Assembly: GCA_922989275.2 (NCBI GenBank)
Contig: OV277864.1
Coordinates: forward strand, 1 to 64,000
DNA from: Gari tellinella
Taxonomy: Eukaryota; Mollusca; Bivalvia; Cardiida; Psammobiidae
DNA length: 64,000 bases
Reading direction: 5' to 3'
A program made the position numbers and the translations under genes. Shown piece by piece: positions 21,621 through 34,351 of this stretch. The notes under the pieces are model-generated. The model was not told the DNA's origin, did not search any database, and saw only the letters and a list, made by a program, of their open reading frames with translations. Position 1 is the stretch's first letter. The number at the start of each line of letters is the position of its first letter.

Positions 21621-22612
21621 CTTGAATAGTTGTAGCTATAGCAAGACAATGATGAATTGGATAGAAGTTTCGCATATTTATACAATAACTCGCAGAGACT
21701 GGAAGTCAAAGATGCCAGTGCCATTCTGACACACGAGAATGTAACAGTAGAATGACTGAGTTGACACTTAGCTAATTAGCACGGGTCGTTAAACAAACAA
21801 CACCATGCGGTAATCGATATGCAATCATAGCGCGAAACTGATTAGATTAGGATGTTTTCGCAAAGTGTTTATGAGCGATCATCCATTCATGCATGAACAT
21901 AATACACAATTGAAAAAAGAAATATTAAATTTTCAACGCTGATGGGTTTGGTCTGAAAACGGCCAAAAATTATAATTATTCTAACCATCAACCCGCACAC
22001 CCATCCCCCATATTTCTCTATAATTTAGTTGTCTTGTAATTGTATCATAATTGTAAATGAAATGTTTAAACATATTTATTATAAAATTGTTGTAAAAATG
22101 TTTGGAAGTTGTAAAAGCAAAAACATTATATGTACTTGCTAACAGCAGTTTCAGATATTAAGTGAAATGATGTTGAGTGTACGTGTGGGGTGGGGGAGGG
22201 AGGGTTAATTACCGCGATTACGCTTAAAATGATGATAATGTTAATAAACTCTGTCTTTTGTAAATTCCTACTAAATAATATTTAATAACTGGCAGCTGTA
22301 GTTGATCTACTTATAAACTATATAGAAGTAGTAGTAGTAATAGTTGTTGTTGTTGTAATTCTGGTGGTAGTCGTAGTAGTAGCAGCAACATTCATAGAAG
22401 TAGTAGTTGTAGTAGTAGTAACAGTAGTATTGTTGCAATTATGGTAGAAGTAGTAGTGGTAGTAGTAGTAGTAGAAGTAGTAGTAGTAGAAGTAGTAGAA
22501 GTTGTAGTAGTAGAAGTAGTAATAGTAGTAGAAATAGTTGTAGTAGTAATAGTAGTAGTAGTAGTAGTAATAGTAGTAGTTGATGTTGTTGTTATTTTGG
22601 AAGTTGTAGCAA

Positions 22613-22648
<36 letters not shown>

Positions 22649-22880
22649 ATTCAGTAGCAGTAGTAGTTGTTGTTTTTTATAATGTTGGTAGTAGTAGTAG
22701 TAGAATCGAATAGGTATTAATAGAGACCGGTAGCTGTTATTGTTAACAATAACTTTGTGGGGTAAGGGAATTCTTTGGAATTGTGTTTGTAAACTCTGAG
22801 AGATATATCTTTCTAGACATTTGTTGGCTCTGAAAAGGGCCGTTTGTGGAAAACGACTTGCGGTTTATATCCATGACTAA

Positions 22881-23213
22881 CTAGTAGTCAGAATCAGAAG
22901 AGTACTCCGAATCTGATCCGGAGACAATTTCTACAGACTCGTCAAACATGTCTCTCCGTAGCTGTGCCACTTGGTCTGCTTTGATGTAGGCGTAGTCGTA
23001 GAACATGTTTCGCGCGCCTTCAACGACTGCCAGCTTCAGGCGAAGATTGTAACGAAAGGCCTTGTTGTTGCTTCGTTTCGCCATCTTGTAGCGTTTCTGT
23101 ACGTCTCCAAGCCGCTGGTTCAGCAGAACTATCTGGTCGCAGGCTTTGCGGAAGCGTCGCTCAGCATCACAAAGAGTGTGGCGTTTGTCGAGAGATTGGA
23201 TTCTGGAAGGCAT
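22881..23213 (-). CDS. 110-aa protein, copy 15 (dimer member A)
   Basis: Unit 15 (22289-23881, 1593 bp). Protein identical; A-type TGG marker. The first G4 loop T is replaced by G at 23784, giving one uninterrupted G-run followed by the two short runs. Confidence 0.87.
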   Translation of the reverse strand: MPSRIQSLDKRHTLCDAERRFRKACDQIVLLNQRLGDVQKRYKMAKRSNNKAFRYNLRLKLAVVEGARNMFYDYAYIKADQVAQLRRDMFDESVEIVSGSDSEYSSDSDY

Positions 23214-24205
23214 CTTGAATAGTTGTAGCTATAGCAAGACAATGATGAATTGGATAGAAGTTTCGCATATTTATACAATAAATCGCAGAGACTGGAAGTC
23301 AAAGATGCCAGTGCCATTCTGACACACGAGAATGTAACAGTAGAATGACTGAGTTGACACTTAGCTAATTAGCACGGGTCGTTAAACAAACAACACCATG
23401 CGGTAATCGATATGCAATCATAGCGCGAAACTGATTAGATTAGGATGTTTTCGCAAAGTGTTTATGAGCGATCATCCATTCATGCATGAACATAATACAC
23501 AATTGAAAAAAGAAATATTAAATTTTCAACGCTGATGGGTTTGGTCTGAAAACGGCCAAAAATTATAATTATTCTAACCATCAACCCGCACACCCATCCC
23601 CCATATTTCTCTATAATTTAGTTGTCTTGTAATTGTATCATAATTGTAAATGAAATGTTTAAACATATTTATTATAAAATTGTTGTAAAAATGTTTGGAA
23701 GTTGTAAAAGCAAAAACATTATATGTACTTGCTAACAGCAGTTTCAGATATTAAGTGAAATGATGTTGAGTGTACGTGTGGGGGGGGGGAGGGAGGGTTA
23801 ATTACCGCGATTACGCTTAAAATGATGATAATGTTAATAAACTCTGTCTTTTGTAAATTCCTACTAAATAATATTTAATAACTGGCAGCTGTAGTTGATC
23901 TACTTATAAACTATATAGAAGTAGTAGTAGTTATAGTTGTTGTTGTTGTAATTCTGGTGGTAGTCGTAGTAGTAGTAGCAACATTCATAGAAGTAGTAGT
24001 TGTAGTAGTAGTAACAGTAGTATTGTTGCAATTATGGTAGAAGTAGTAGTTGTAGTAGTAGTAGTAGAAGTAGTAGTAGTAGAAGTAGTAGAAGTTGTAG
24101 TAGTAGAAGTAGTAATAGTTGTAGAAATAGTTGTAGTAGTAATAGTAGTAGTAGTAGTAGTAATAGTAGTAGTTGATGTTGTTGTTATTTTGGAAGTTGT
24201 AGCAA

Positions 24206-24241
<36 letters not shown>

Positions 24242-24473
24242 ATTCAGTAGCAGTAGTAGTTGTTGTTTTTTATAATGTTGGTAGTAGTAGTAGTAGAATC
24301 GAATAGGTATTAATAGAGACCGGTAGCTGTTATTGTTAACAATAACTTTGTGGGGTAAGGGAATTCTTTGGAATTGTGTTTGTAAACTCTGAGAGATATA
24401 TCTTTCTAGACATTTGTTGGCTCTGAAAAGGGCCGTTTGTGGAAAACGACTTGCGGTTTATATCCATGACTAA

Positions 24474-24806
24474 CTAGTAGTCAGAATCAGAAGAGTACTC
24501 CGAATCTGATCCGGAGACAATTTCTACAGACTCGTCAAACATGTCTCTCCGTAGCTGTGCCACTTGGTCTGCTTTGATGTAGGCGTAGTCGTAGAACATG
24601 TTTCGTGCGCCTTCAACGACTGCCAGCTTCAGGCGAAGATTGTAACGAAAGGCCTTGTTGTTGCTTCGTTTCGCCATCTTGTAGCGTTTCTGTACGTCTC
24701 CAAGCCGCTGGTTCAGCAGAACTATCTGGTCGCAGGCTTTGCGGAAGCGTCGCTCAGCATCACAAAGAGTGTGGCGTTTGTCGAGAGATTGGATTCTGGA
24801 AGGCAT
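24474..24806 (-). CDS. 110-aa protein, copy 16 (dimer member B)
   Basis: Unit 16 (23882-25474, 1593 bp). Protein identical; B-type markers at 24606 and 24875. Private changes at about 24120 (microsatellite) and 25463 (A to G near the unit end). Confidence 0.87.
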   Translation of the reverse strand: MPSRIQSLDKRHTLCDAERRFRKACDQIVLLNQRLGDVQKRYKMAKRSNNKAFRYNLRLKLAVVEGARNMFYDYAYIKADQVAQLRRDMFDESVEIVSGSDSEYSSDSDY

Positions 24807-25798
24807 CTTGAATAGTTGTAGCTATAGCAAGACAATGATGAATTGGATAGAAGTTTCGCATATTTATACAATAACTCGCAGAGACTGGAAGTCAAAGATG
24901 CCAGTGCCATTCTGACACACGAGAATGTAACAGTAGAATGACTGAGTTGACACTTAGCTAATTAGCACGGGTCGTTAAACAAACAACACCATGCGGTAAT
25001 CGATATGCAATCATAGCGCGAAACTGATTAGATTAGGATGTTTTCGCAAAGTGTTTATGAGCGATCATCCATTCATGCATGAACATAATACACAATTGAA
25101 AAAAGAAATATTAAATTTTCAACGCTGATGGGTTTGGTCTGAAAACGGCCAAAAATTATAATTATTCTAACCATCAACCCGCACACCCATCCCCCATATT
25201 TCTCTATAATTTAGTTGTCTTGTAATTGTATCATAATTGTAAATGAAATGTTTAAACATATTTATTATAAAATTGTTGTAAAAATGTTTGGAAGTTGTAA
25301 AAGCAAAAACATTATATGTACTTGCTAACAGCAGTTTCAGATATTAAGTGAAATGATGTTGAGTGTACGTGTGGGGTGGGGGAGGGAGGGTTAATTACCG
25401 CGATTACGCTTAAAATGATGATAATGTTAATAAACTCTGTCTTTTGTAAATTCCTACTAAATGATATTTAATAACTGGCAGCTGTAGTTGATCTACTTAT
25501 AAACTATATAGAAGTAGTAGTAGTAATAGTTGTTGTTGTTGTAATTCTGGTGGTAGTCGTAGTAGTAGCAGCAACATTCATAGAAGTAGTAGTTGTAGTA
25601 GTAGTAACAGTAGTATTGTTGCAATTATGGTAGAAGTAGTAGTGGTAGTAGTAGTAGTAGAAGTAGTAGTAGTAGAAGTAGTAGAAGTTGTAGTAGTAGA
25701 AGTAGTAATAGTAGTAGAAATAGTTGTAGTAGTAATAGTAGTAGTAGTAGTAGTAATAGTAGTAGTTGATGTTGTTGTTATTTTGGAAGTTGTAGCAA

Positions 25799-25834
<36 letters not shown>

Positions 25835-26066
25835 ATTCAGTAGCAGTAGTAGTTGTTGTTTTTTATAATGTTGGTAGTAGTAGTAGTAGAATCGAATAGG
25901 TATTAATAGAGACCGGTAGCTGTTATTGTTAACAATAACTTTGTGGGGTAAGGGAATTCTTTGGAATTGTGTTTGTAAACTCTGAGAGATATATCTTTCT
26001 AGACATTTGTTGGCTCTGAAAAGGGCCGTTTGTGGAAAACGACTTGCGGTTTATATCCATGACTAA

Positions 26067-26399
26067 CTAGTAGTCAGAATCAGAAGAGTACTCCGAATCT
26101 GATCCGGAGACAATTTCTACAGACTCGTCAAACATGTCTCTCCGTAGCTGTGCCACTTGGTCTGCTTTGATGTAGGCGTAGTCGTAGAACATGTTTCGCG
26201 CGCCTTCAACGACTGCCAGCTTCAGGCGAAGATTGTAACGAAAGGCCTTGTTGTTGCTTCGTTTCGCCATCTTGTAGCGTTTCTGTACGTCTCCAAGCCG
26301 CTGGTTCAGCAGAACTATCTGGTCGCAGGCTTTGCGGAAGCGTCGCTCAGCATCACAAAGAGTGTGGCGTTTGTCGAGAGATTGGATTCTGGAAGGCAT
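26067..26399 (-). CDS. 110-aa protein, copy 17 (dimer member A)
   Basis: Unit 17 (25475-27067, 1593 bp). Protein identical; A-type TGG marker and Ala67 GCG. Confidence 0.87.
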   Translation of the reverse strand: MPSRIQSLDKRHTLCDAERRFRKACDQIVLLNQRLGDVQKRYKMAKRSNNKAFRYNLRLKLAVVEGARNMFYDYAYIKADQVAQLRRDMFDESVEIVSGSDSEYSSDSDY

Positions 26400-27391
26400 C
26401 TTGAATAGTTGTAGCTATAGCAAGACAATGATGAATTGGATAGAAGTTTCGCATATTTATACAATAAATCGCAGAGACTGGAAGTCAAAGATGCCAGTGC
26501 CATTCTGACACACGAGAATGTAACAGTAGAATGACTGAGTTGACACTTAGCTAATTAGCACGGGTCGTTAAACAAACAACACCATGCGGTAATCGATATG
26601 CAATCATAGCGCGAAACTGATTAGATTAGGATGTTTTCGCAAAGTGTTTATGAGCGATCATCCATTCATGCATGAACATAATACACAATTGAAAAAAGAA
26701 ATATTAAATTTTCAACGCTGATGGGTTTGGTCTGAAAACGGCCAAAAATTATAATTATTCTAACCATCAACCCGCACACCCATCCCCCATATTTCTCTAT
26801 AATTTAGTTGTCTTGTAATTGTATCATAATTGTAAATGAAATGTTTAAACATATTTATTATAAAATTGTTGTAAAAATGTTTGGAAGTTGTAAAAGCAAA
26901 AACATTATATGTACTTGCTAACAGCAGTTTCAGATATTAAGTGAAATGATGTTGAGTGTACGTGTGGGGTGGGGGAGGGAGGGTTAATTACCGCGATTAC
27001 GCTTAAAATGATGATAATGTTAATAAACTCTGTCTTTTGTAAATTCCTACTAAATAATATTTAATAACTGGCAGCTGTAGTTGATCTACTTATAAACTAT
27101 ATAGAAGTAGTAGTAGTAATAGTTGTTGTTGTTGTAATTCTGGTGGTAGTCGTAGTAGTAGTAGCAACATTCATAGAAGTAGTAGTTGTAGTAGTAGTAA
27201 CAGTAGTATTGTTGCAATTATGGTAGAAGTAGTAGTTGTAGTAGTAGTAGTAGAAGTAGTAGTAGTAGAAGTAGTAGAAGTTGTAGTAGTAGAAGTAGTA
27301 ATAGTAGTAGAAATAGTTGTAGTAGTAATAGTAGTAGTAGTAGTAGTAATAGTAGTAGTTGATGTTGTTGTTATTTTGGAAGTTGTAGCAA

Positions 27392-27427
<36 letters not shown>

Positions 27428-27659
27428 ATTCAGTAGCAGTAGTAGTTGTTGTTTTTTATAATGTTGGTAGTAGTAGTAGTAGAATCGAATAGGTATTAAT
27501 AGAGACCGGTAGCTGTTATTGTTAACAATAACTTTGTGGGGTAAGGGAATTCTTTGGAATTGTGTTTGTAAACTCTGAGAGATATATCTTTCTAGACATT
27601 TGTTGGCTCTGAAAAGGGCCGTTTGTGGAAAACGACTTGCGGTTTATATCCATGACTAA

Positions 27660-27992
27660 CTAGTAGTCAGAATCAGAAGAGTACTCCGAATCTGATCCGG
27701 AGACAATTTCTACAGACTCGTCAAACATGTCTCTCCGTAGCTGTGCCACTTGGTCTGCTTTGATGTAGGCGTAGTCGTAGAACATGTTTCGTGCGCCTTC
27801 AACGACTGCCAGCTTCAGGCGAAGATTGTAACGAAAGGCCTTGTTGTTGCTTCGTTTCGCCATCTTGTAGCGTTTCTGTACGTCTCCAAGCCGCTGGTTC
27901 AGCAGAACTATCTGGTCGCAGGCTTTGCGGAAGCGTCGCTCAGCATCACAAAGAGTGTGGCGTTTGTCGAGAGATTGGATTCTGGAAGGCAT
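27660..27992 (-). CDS. 110-aa protein, copy 18 (dimer member B)
   Basis: Unit 18 (27068-28662, 1595 bp). Protein identical; B-type markers at 27792 and 28061. A TA duplication in the spacer (about 28243-28246) and A to G at 28515 are private to this unit. Confidence 0.87.
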   Translation of the reverse strand: MPSRIQSLDKRHTLCDAERRFRKACDQIVLLNQRLGDVQKRYKMAKRSNNKAFRYNLRLKLAVVEGARNMFYDYAYIKADQVAQLRRDMFDESVEIVSGSDSEYSSDSDY

Positions 27993-28992
27993 CTTGAATA
28001 GTTGTAGCTATAGCAAGACAATGATGAATTGGATAGAAGTTTCGCATATTTATACAATAACTCGCAGAGACTGGAAGTCAAAGATGCCAGTGCCATTCTG
28101 ACACACGAGAATGTAACAGTAGAATGACTGAGTTGACACTTAGCTAATTAGCACGGGTCGTTAAACAAACAACACCATGCGGTAATCGATATGCAATCAT
28201 AGCGCGAAACTGATTAGATTAGGATGTTTTCGCAAAGTGTTTATATGAGCGATCATCCATTCATGCATGAACATAATACACAATTGAAAAAAGAAATATT
28301 AAATTTTCAACGCTGATGGGTTTGGTCTGAAAACGGCCAAAAATTATAATTATTCTAACCATCAACCCGCACACCCATCCCCCATATTTCTCTATAATTT
28401 AGTTGTCTTGTAATTGTATCATAATTGTAAATGAAATGTTTAAACATATTTATTATAAAATTGTTGTAAAAATGTTTGGAAGTTGTAAAAGCAAAAACAT
28501 TATATGTACTTGCTGACAGCAGTTTCAGATATTAAGTGAAATGATGTTGAGTGTACGTGTGGGGTGGGGGAGGGAGGGTTAATTACCGCGATTACGCTTA
28601 AAATGATGATAATGTTAATAAACTCTGTCTTTTGTAAATTCCTACTAAATAATATTTAATAACTGGCAGCTGTAGTTGATCTACTTATAAACTATATAGA
28701 AGTAGTAGTAGTAATAGTTGTTGTTGTTGTAATTCTGGTGGTAGTCGTAGTAGTAGCAGCAACATTCATAGAAGTAGTAGTTGTAGTAGTAGTAACAGTA
28801 GTATTGTTGCAATTATGGTAGAAGTAGTAGTGGTAGTAGTAGTAGTAGAAGTAGTAGTAGTAGAAGTAGTAGAAGTTGTAGTAGTAGAAGTAGTAATAGT
28901 AGTAGAAATAGTTGTAGTAGTAATAGTAGTAGTAGTAGTAGTAGTAGTAATAGTAGTAGTTGATGTTGTTGTTATTTTGGAAGTTGTAGCAA

Positions 28993-29025
<33 letters not shown>

Positions 29026-29257
29026 ATTCAGTAGCAGTAGTAGTTGTTGTTTTTTATAATGTTGGTAGTAGTAGTAGTAGAATCGAATAGGTATTAATAG
29101 AGACCGGTAGCTGTTATTGTTAACAATAACTTTGTGGGGTAAGGGAATTCTTTGGAATTGTGTTTGTAAACTCTGAGAGATATATCTTTCTAGACATTTG
29201 TTGGCTCTGAAAAGGGCCGTTTGTGGAAAACGACTTGCGGTTTATATCCATGACTAA

Positions 29258-29590
29258 CTAGTAGTCAGAATCAGAAGAGTACTCCGAATCTGATCCGGAG
29301 ACAATTTCTACAGACTCGTCAAACATGTCTCTCCGTAGCTGTGCCACTTGGTCTGCTTTGATGTAGGCGTAGTCGTAGAACATGTTTCGCGCGCCTTCAA
29401 CGACTGCCAGCTTCAGGCGAAGATTGTAACGAAAGGCCTTGTTGTTGCTTCGTTTCGCCATCTTGTAGCGTTTCTGTACGTCTCCAAGCCGCTGGTTCAG
29501 CAGAACTATCTGGTCGCAGGCTTTGCGGAAGCGTCGCTCAGCATCACAAAGAGTGTGGCGTTTGTCGAGAGATTGGATTCTGGAAGGCAT
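29258..29590 (-). CDS. 110-aa protein, copy 19 (dimer member A)
   Basis: Unit 19 (28663-30258, 1596 bp). Protein identical; A-type TGG marker. The microsatellite gains two triplets in its middle run and loses one in the long TAG run. Confidence 0.87.
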   Translation of the reverse strand: MPSRIQSLDKRHTLCDAERRFRKACDQIVLLNQRLGDVQKRYKMAKRSNNKAFRYNLRLKLAVVEGARNMFYDYAYIKADQVAQLRRDMFDESVEIVSGSDSEYSSDSDY

Positions 29591-30582
29591 CTTGAATAGT
29601 TGTAGCTATAGCAAGACAATGATGAATTGGATAGAAGTTTCGCATATTTATACAATAAATCGCAGAGACTGGAAGTCAAAGATGCCAGTGCCATTCTGAC
29701 ACACGAGAATGTAACAGTAGAATGACTGAGTTGACACTTAGCTAATTAGCACGGGTCGTTAAACAAACAACACCATGCGGTAATCGATATGCAATCATAG
29801 CGCGAAACTGATTAGATTAGGATGTTTTCGCAAAGTGTTTATGAGCGATCATCCATTCATGCATGAACATAATACACAATTGAAAAAAGAAATATTAAAT
29901 TTTCAACGCTGATGGGTTTGGTCTGAAAACGGCCAAAAATTATAATTATTCTAACCATCAACCCGCACACCCATCCCCCATATTTCTCTATAATTTAGTT
30001 GTCTTGTAATTGTATCATAATTGTAAATGAAATGTTTAAACATATTTATTATAAAATTGTTGTAAAAATGTTTGGAAGTTGTAAAAGCAAAAACATTATA
30101 TGTACTTGCTAACAGCAGTTTCAGATATTAAGTGAAATGATGTTGAGTGTACGTGTGGGGTGGGGGAGGGAGGGTTAATTACCGCGATTACGCTTAAAAT
30201 GATGATAATGTTAATAAACTCTGTCTTTTGTAAATTCCTACTAAATAATATTTAATAACTGGCAGCTGTAGTTGATCTACTTATAAACTATATAGAAGTA
30301 GTAGTAGTAATAGTTGTTGTTGTTGTAATTCTGGTGGTAGTCGTAGTAGTAGCAGCAACATTCATAGAAGTAGTAGTTGTAGTAGTAGTAACAGTAGTAT
30401 TGTTGCAATTATGGTAGAAGTAGTAGTTGTAGTAGTAGTAGTAGAAGTAGTAGTAGTAGAAGTAGTAGAAGTTGTAGTAGTAGAAGTAGTAATAGTAGTA
30501 GAAATAGTTGTAGGAGTAATAGTAGTAGTAGTAGTAGTAATAGTAGTAGTTGATGTTGTTGTTATTTTGGAAGTTGTAGCAA

Positions 30583-30618
<36 letters not shown>

Positions 30619-30850
30619 ATTCAGTAGCAGTAGTAGTTGTTGTTTTTTATAATGTTGGTAGTAGTAGTAGTAGAATCGAATAGGTATTAATAGAGACCGG
30701 TAGCTGTTATTGTTAACAATAACTTTGTGGGGTAAGGGAATTCTTTGGAATTGTGTTTGTAAACTCTGAGAGATATATCTTTCTAGACATTTGTTGGCTC
30801 TGAAAAGGGCCGTTTGTGGAAAACGACTTGCGGTTTATATCCATGACTAA

Positions 30851-31183
30851 CTAGTAGTCAGAATCAGAAGAGTACTCCGATTCTGATCCGGAGACAATTT
30901 CTACAGACTCGTCAAACATGTCTCTCCGTAGCTGTGCCACTTGGTCTGCTTTGATGTAGGCGTAGTCGTAGAACATGTTTCGTGCGCCTTCAACGACTGC
31001 CAGCTTCAGGCGAAGATTGTAACGAAAGGCCTTGTTGTTGCTTCGTTTCGCCATCTTGTAGCGTTTCTGTACGTCTCCAAGCCGCTGGTTCAGCAGAACT
31101 ATCTGGTCGCAGGCTTTGCGGAAGCGTCGCTCAGCATCACAAAGAGTGTGACGTTTGTCGAGAGATTGGATTCTGGAAGGCAT
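30851..31183 (-). CDS. 110-aa protein, copy 20 (Asp101Glu, dimer member B)
   Basis: Unit 20 (30259-31851, 1593 bp). Aspartate 101 in the acidic tail is glutamate (A to T at 30881), keeping the charge. Silent changes at Arg11 (CGC to CGT, 31151) and Ala67 (30983); A to C upstream of TATA at 31252. Confidence 0.86.
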   Translation of the reverse strand: MPSRIQSLDKRHTLCDAERRFRKACDQIVLLNQRLGDVQKRYKMAKRSNNKAFRYNLRLKLAVVEGARNMFYDYAYIKADQVAQLRRDMFDESVEIVSGSESEYSSDSDY

Positions 31184-32175
31184 CTTGAATAGTTGTAGCT
31201 ATAGCAAGACAATGATGAATTGGATAGAAGTTTCGCATATTTATACAATAACTCGCAGAGACTGGAAGTCAAAGATGCCAGTGCCATTCTGACACACGAG
31301 AATGTAACAGTAGAATGACTGAGTTGACACTTAGCTAATTAGCACGGGTCGTTAAACAAACAACACCATGCGGTAATCGATATGCAATCATAGCGCGAAA
31401 CTGATTAGATTAGGATGTTTTCGCAAAGTGTTTATGAGCGATCATCCATTCATGCATGAACATAATACACAATTGAAAAAAGAAATATTAAATTTTCAAC
31501 GCTGATGGGTTTGGTCTGAAAACGGCCAAAAATTATAATTATTCTAACCATCAACCCGCACACCCATCCCCCATATTTCTCTATAATTTAGTTGTCTTGT
31601 AATTGTATCATAATTGTAAATGAAATGTTTAAACATATTTATTATAAAATTGTTGTAAAAATGTTTGGAAGTTGTAAAAGCAAAAACATTATATGTACTT
31701 GCTAACAGCAGTTTCAGATATTAAGTGAAATGATGTTGAGTGTACGTGTGGGGTGGGGGAGGGAGGGTTAATTACCGCGATTACGCTTAAAATGATGATA
31801 ATGTTAATAAACTCTGTCTTTTGTAAATTCCTACTAAATAATATTTAATAACTGGCAGCTGTAGTTGATCTACTTATAAACTATATAGAAGTAGTAGTAG
31901 TAATAGTTGTTGTTGTTGTAATTCTGGTGGTAGTCGTAGTAGTAGCAGCAACATTCATAGAAGTAGTAGTTGTAGTAGTAGTAACAGTAGTATTGTTGCA
32001 ATTATGGTAGAAGTAGTAGTTGTAGTAGTAGTAGTAGAAGTAGTAGTAGTAGAAGTAGTAGAAGTTGTAGTAGTAGAAGTAGTAATAATAGTAGAAATAG
32101 TTGTAGTAGTAATAGTAGTAGTAGTAGTAGTAATAGTAGTAGTTGATGTTGTTGTTATTTTGGAAGTTGTAGCAA

Positions 32176-32215
<40 letters not shown>

Positions 32216-32446
32216 TTCAGTAGCAGTAGTAGTTGTTGTTTTTTATAATGTTGGTAGTAGTAGTAGTAGAATCGAATAGGTATTAATAGAGACCGGTAGC
32301 TGTTATTGTTAACAATAACTTTGTGGGGTAAGGGAATTCTTTGGAATTGTGTTTGTAAACTCTGAGAGATATATCTTTCTAGACATTTGTTGGCTCTGAA
32401 AAGGGCCGTTTGTGGAAAACGACTTGCGGTTTATATCCATGACTAA

Positions 32447-32779
32447 CTAGTAGTCAGAATCAGAAGAGTACTCCGAATCTGATCCGGAGACAATTTCTAC
32501 AGACTCGTCAAACATGTCTCTCCGTAGCTGTGCCACTTGGTCTGCTTTGATGTAGGCGTAGTCGTAGAACATGTTTCGCGCGCCTTCAACGACTGCCAGC
32601 TTCAGGCGAAGATTGTAACGAAAGGCCTTGTTGTTGCTTCGTTTCGCCATCTTGTAGCGTTTCTGTACGTCTCCAAGCCGCTGGTTCAGCAGAACTATCT
32701 GGTCGCAGGCTTTGCGGAAGCGTCGCTCAGCATCACAAAGAGTGTGGCGTTTGTCGAGAGATTGGATTCTGGAAGGCAT
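32447..32779 (-). CDS. 110-aa protein, copy 21
   Basis: Unit 21 (31852-33447, 1596 bp). Protein identical; Ala67 GCG. Two microsatellite variants (a TAATAA interruption and a GTGG before ATTCAG) are shared only with unit 26. Confidence 0.87.
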   Translation of the reverse strand: MPSRIQSLDKRHTLCDAERRFRKACDQIVLLNQRLGDVQKRYKMAKRSNNKAFRYNLRLKLAVVEGARNMFYDYAYIKADQVAQLRRDMFDESVEIVSGSDSEYSSDSDY

Positions 32780-33750
32780 CTTGAATAGTTGTAGCTATAG
32801 CAAGACAATGATGAATTGGATAGAAGTTTCGCATATTTATACAATAAATCGCAGAGACTGGAAGTCAAAGATGCCAGTGCCATTCTGACACACGAGAATG
32901 TAACAGTAGAATGACTGAGTTGACACTTAGCTAATTAGCACGGGTCGTTAAACAAACAACACCATGCGGTAATCGATATGCAATCATAGCGCGAAACTGA
33001 TTAGATTAGGATGTTTTCGCAAAGTGTTTATGAGCGATCATCCATTCATGCATGAACATAATACACAATTGAAAAAAGAAATATTAAATTTTCAACGCTG
33101 ATGGGTTTGGTCTGAAAACGGCCAAAAATTATAATTATTCTAACCATCAACCCGCACACCCATCCCCCATATTTCTCTATAATTTAGTTGTCTTGTAATT
33201 GTATCATAATTGTAAATGAAATGTTTAAACATATTTATTATAAAATTGTTGTAAAAATGTTTGGAAGTTGTAAAAGCAAAAACATTATATGTACTTGCTA
33301 ACAGCAGTTTCAGATATTAAGTGAAATGATGTTGAGTGTACGTGTGGGGTGGGGGAGGGAGGGTTAATTACCGCGATTACGCTTAAAATGATGATAATGT
33401 TAATAAACTCTGTCTTTTGTAAATTCCTACTAAATAATATTTAATAACTGGCAGCTGTAGTTGATCTACTTATAAACTATATAGAAGTAGTAGTAGTAAT
33501 AGTTGTTGTTGTTGTAATTCTGGTGGTAGTCGTAGTAGTAGCAGCAACATTCATAGAAGTAGTAGTTGTAGTAGTAGTAACAGTAGTATTGTTGCAATTA
33601 TGGTAGAAGTAGTAGTTGTAGTAGTAGTAGTAGAAGTAGTAGTAGTAGAAGTAGTAGAAGTTGTAGTAGTAGAAGTAGTAATAGTAGTAGAAATAGTTGT
33701 AGTAGTAATAGTAGTAGTTGATGTTGTTGTTATTTTGGAAGTTGTAGCAA

Positions 33751-33786
<36 letters not shown>

Positions 33787-34018
33787 ATTCAGTAGCAGTA
33801 GTAGTTGTTGTTTTTTATAATGTTGGTAGTAGTAGTAGTAGAATCGAATAGGTATTAATAGAGACCGGTAGCTGTTATTGTTAACAATAACTTTGTGGGG
33901 TAAGGGAATTCTTTGGAATTGTGTTTGTAAACTCTGAGAGATATATCTTTCTAGACATTTGTTGGCTCTGAAAAGGGCCGTTTGTGGAAAACGACTTGCG
34001 GTTTATATCCATGACTAA

Positions 34019-34351
34019 CTAGTAGTCAGAATCAGAAGAGTACTCCGAATCTGATCCGGAGACAATTTCTACAGACTCGTCAAACATGTCTCTCCGTAGC
34101 TGTGCCACTTGGTCTGCTTTGATGTAGGCGTAGTCGTAGAACATGTTTCGTGCGCCTTCAACGACTGCCAGCTTCAGGCGAAGATTGTAACGAAAGGCCT
34201 TGTTGTTGCTTCGTTTCGCCATCTTGTAGCGTTTCTGTACGTCTCCAAGCCGCTGGTTCAGCAGAACTATCTGGTCGCAGGCTTTGCGGAAGCGTCGCTC
34301 AGCATCACAAAGAGTGTGGCGTTTGTCGAGAGATTGGATTCTGGAAGGCAT
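34019..34351 (-). CDS. 110-aa protein, copy 22
   Basis: Unit 22 (33448-35019, 1572 bp), the shortest unit. It lacks 21 bp (seven triplets) from the middle of the microsatellite. Protein identical; Ala67 GCA at 34151. Confidence 0.87.
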   Translation of the reverse strand: MPSRIQSLDKRHTLCDAERRFRKACDQIVLLNQRLGDVQKRYKMAKRSNNKAFRYNLRLKLAVVEGARNMFYDYAYIKADQVAQLRRDMFDESVEIVSGSDSEYSSDSDY

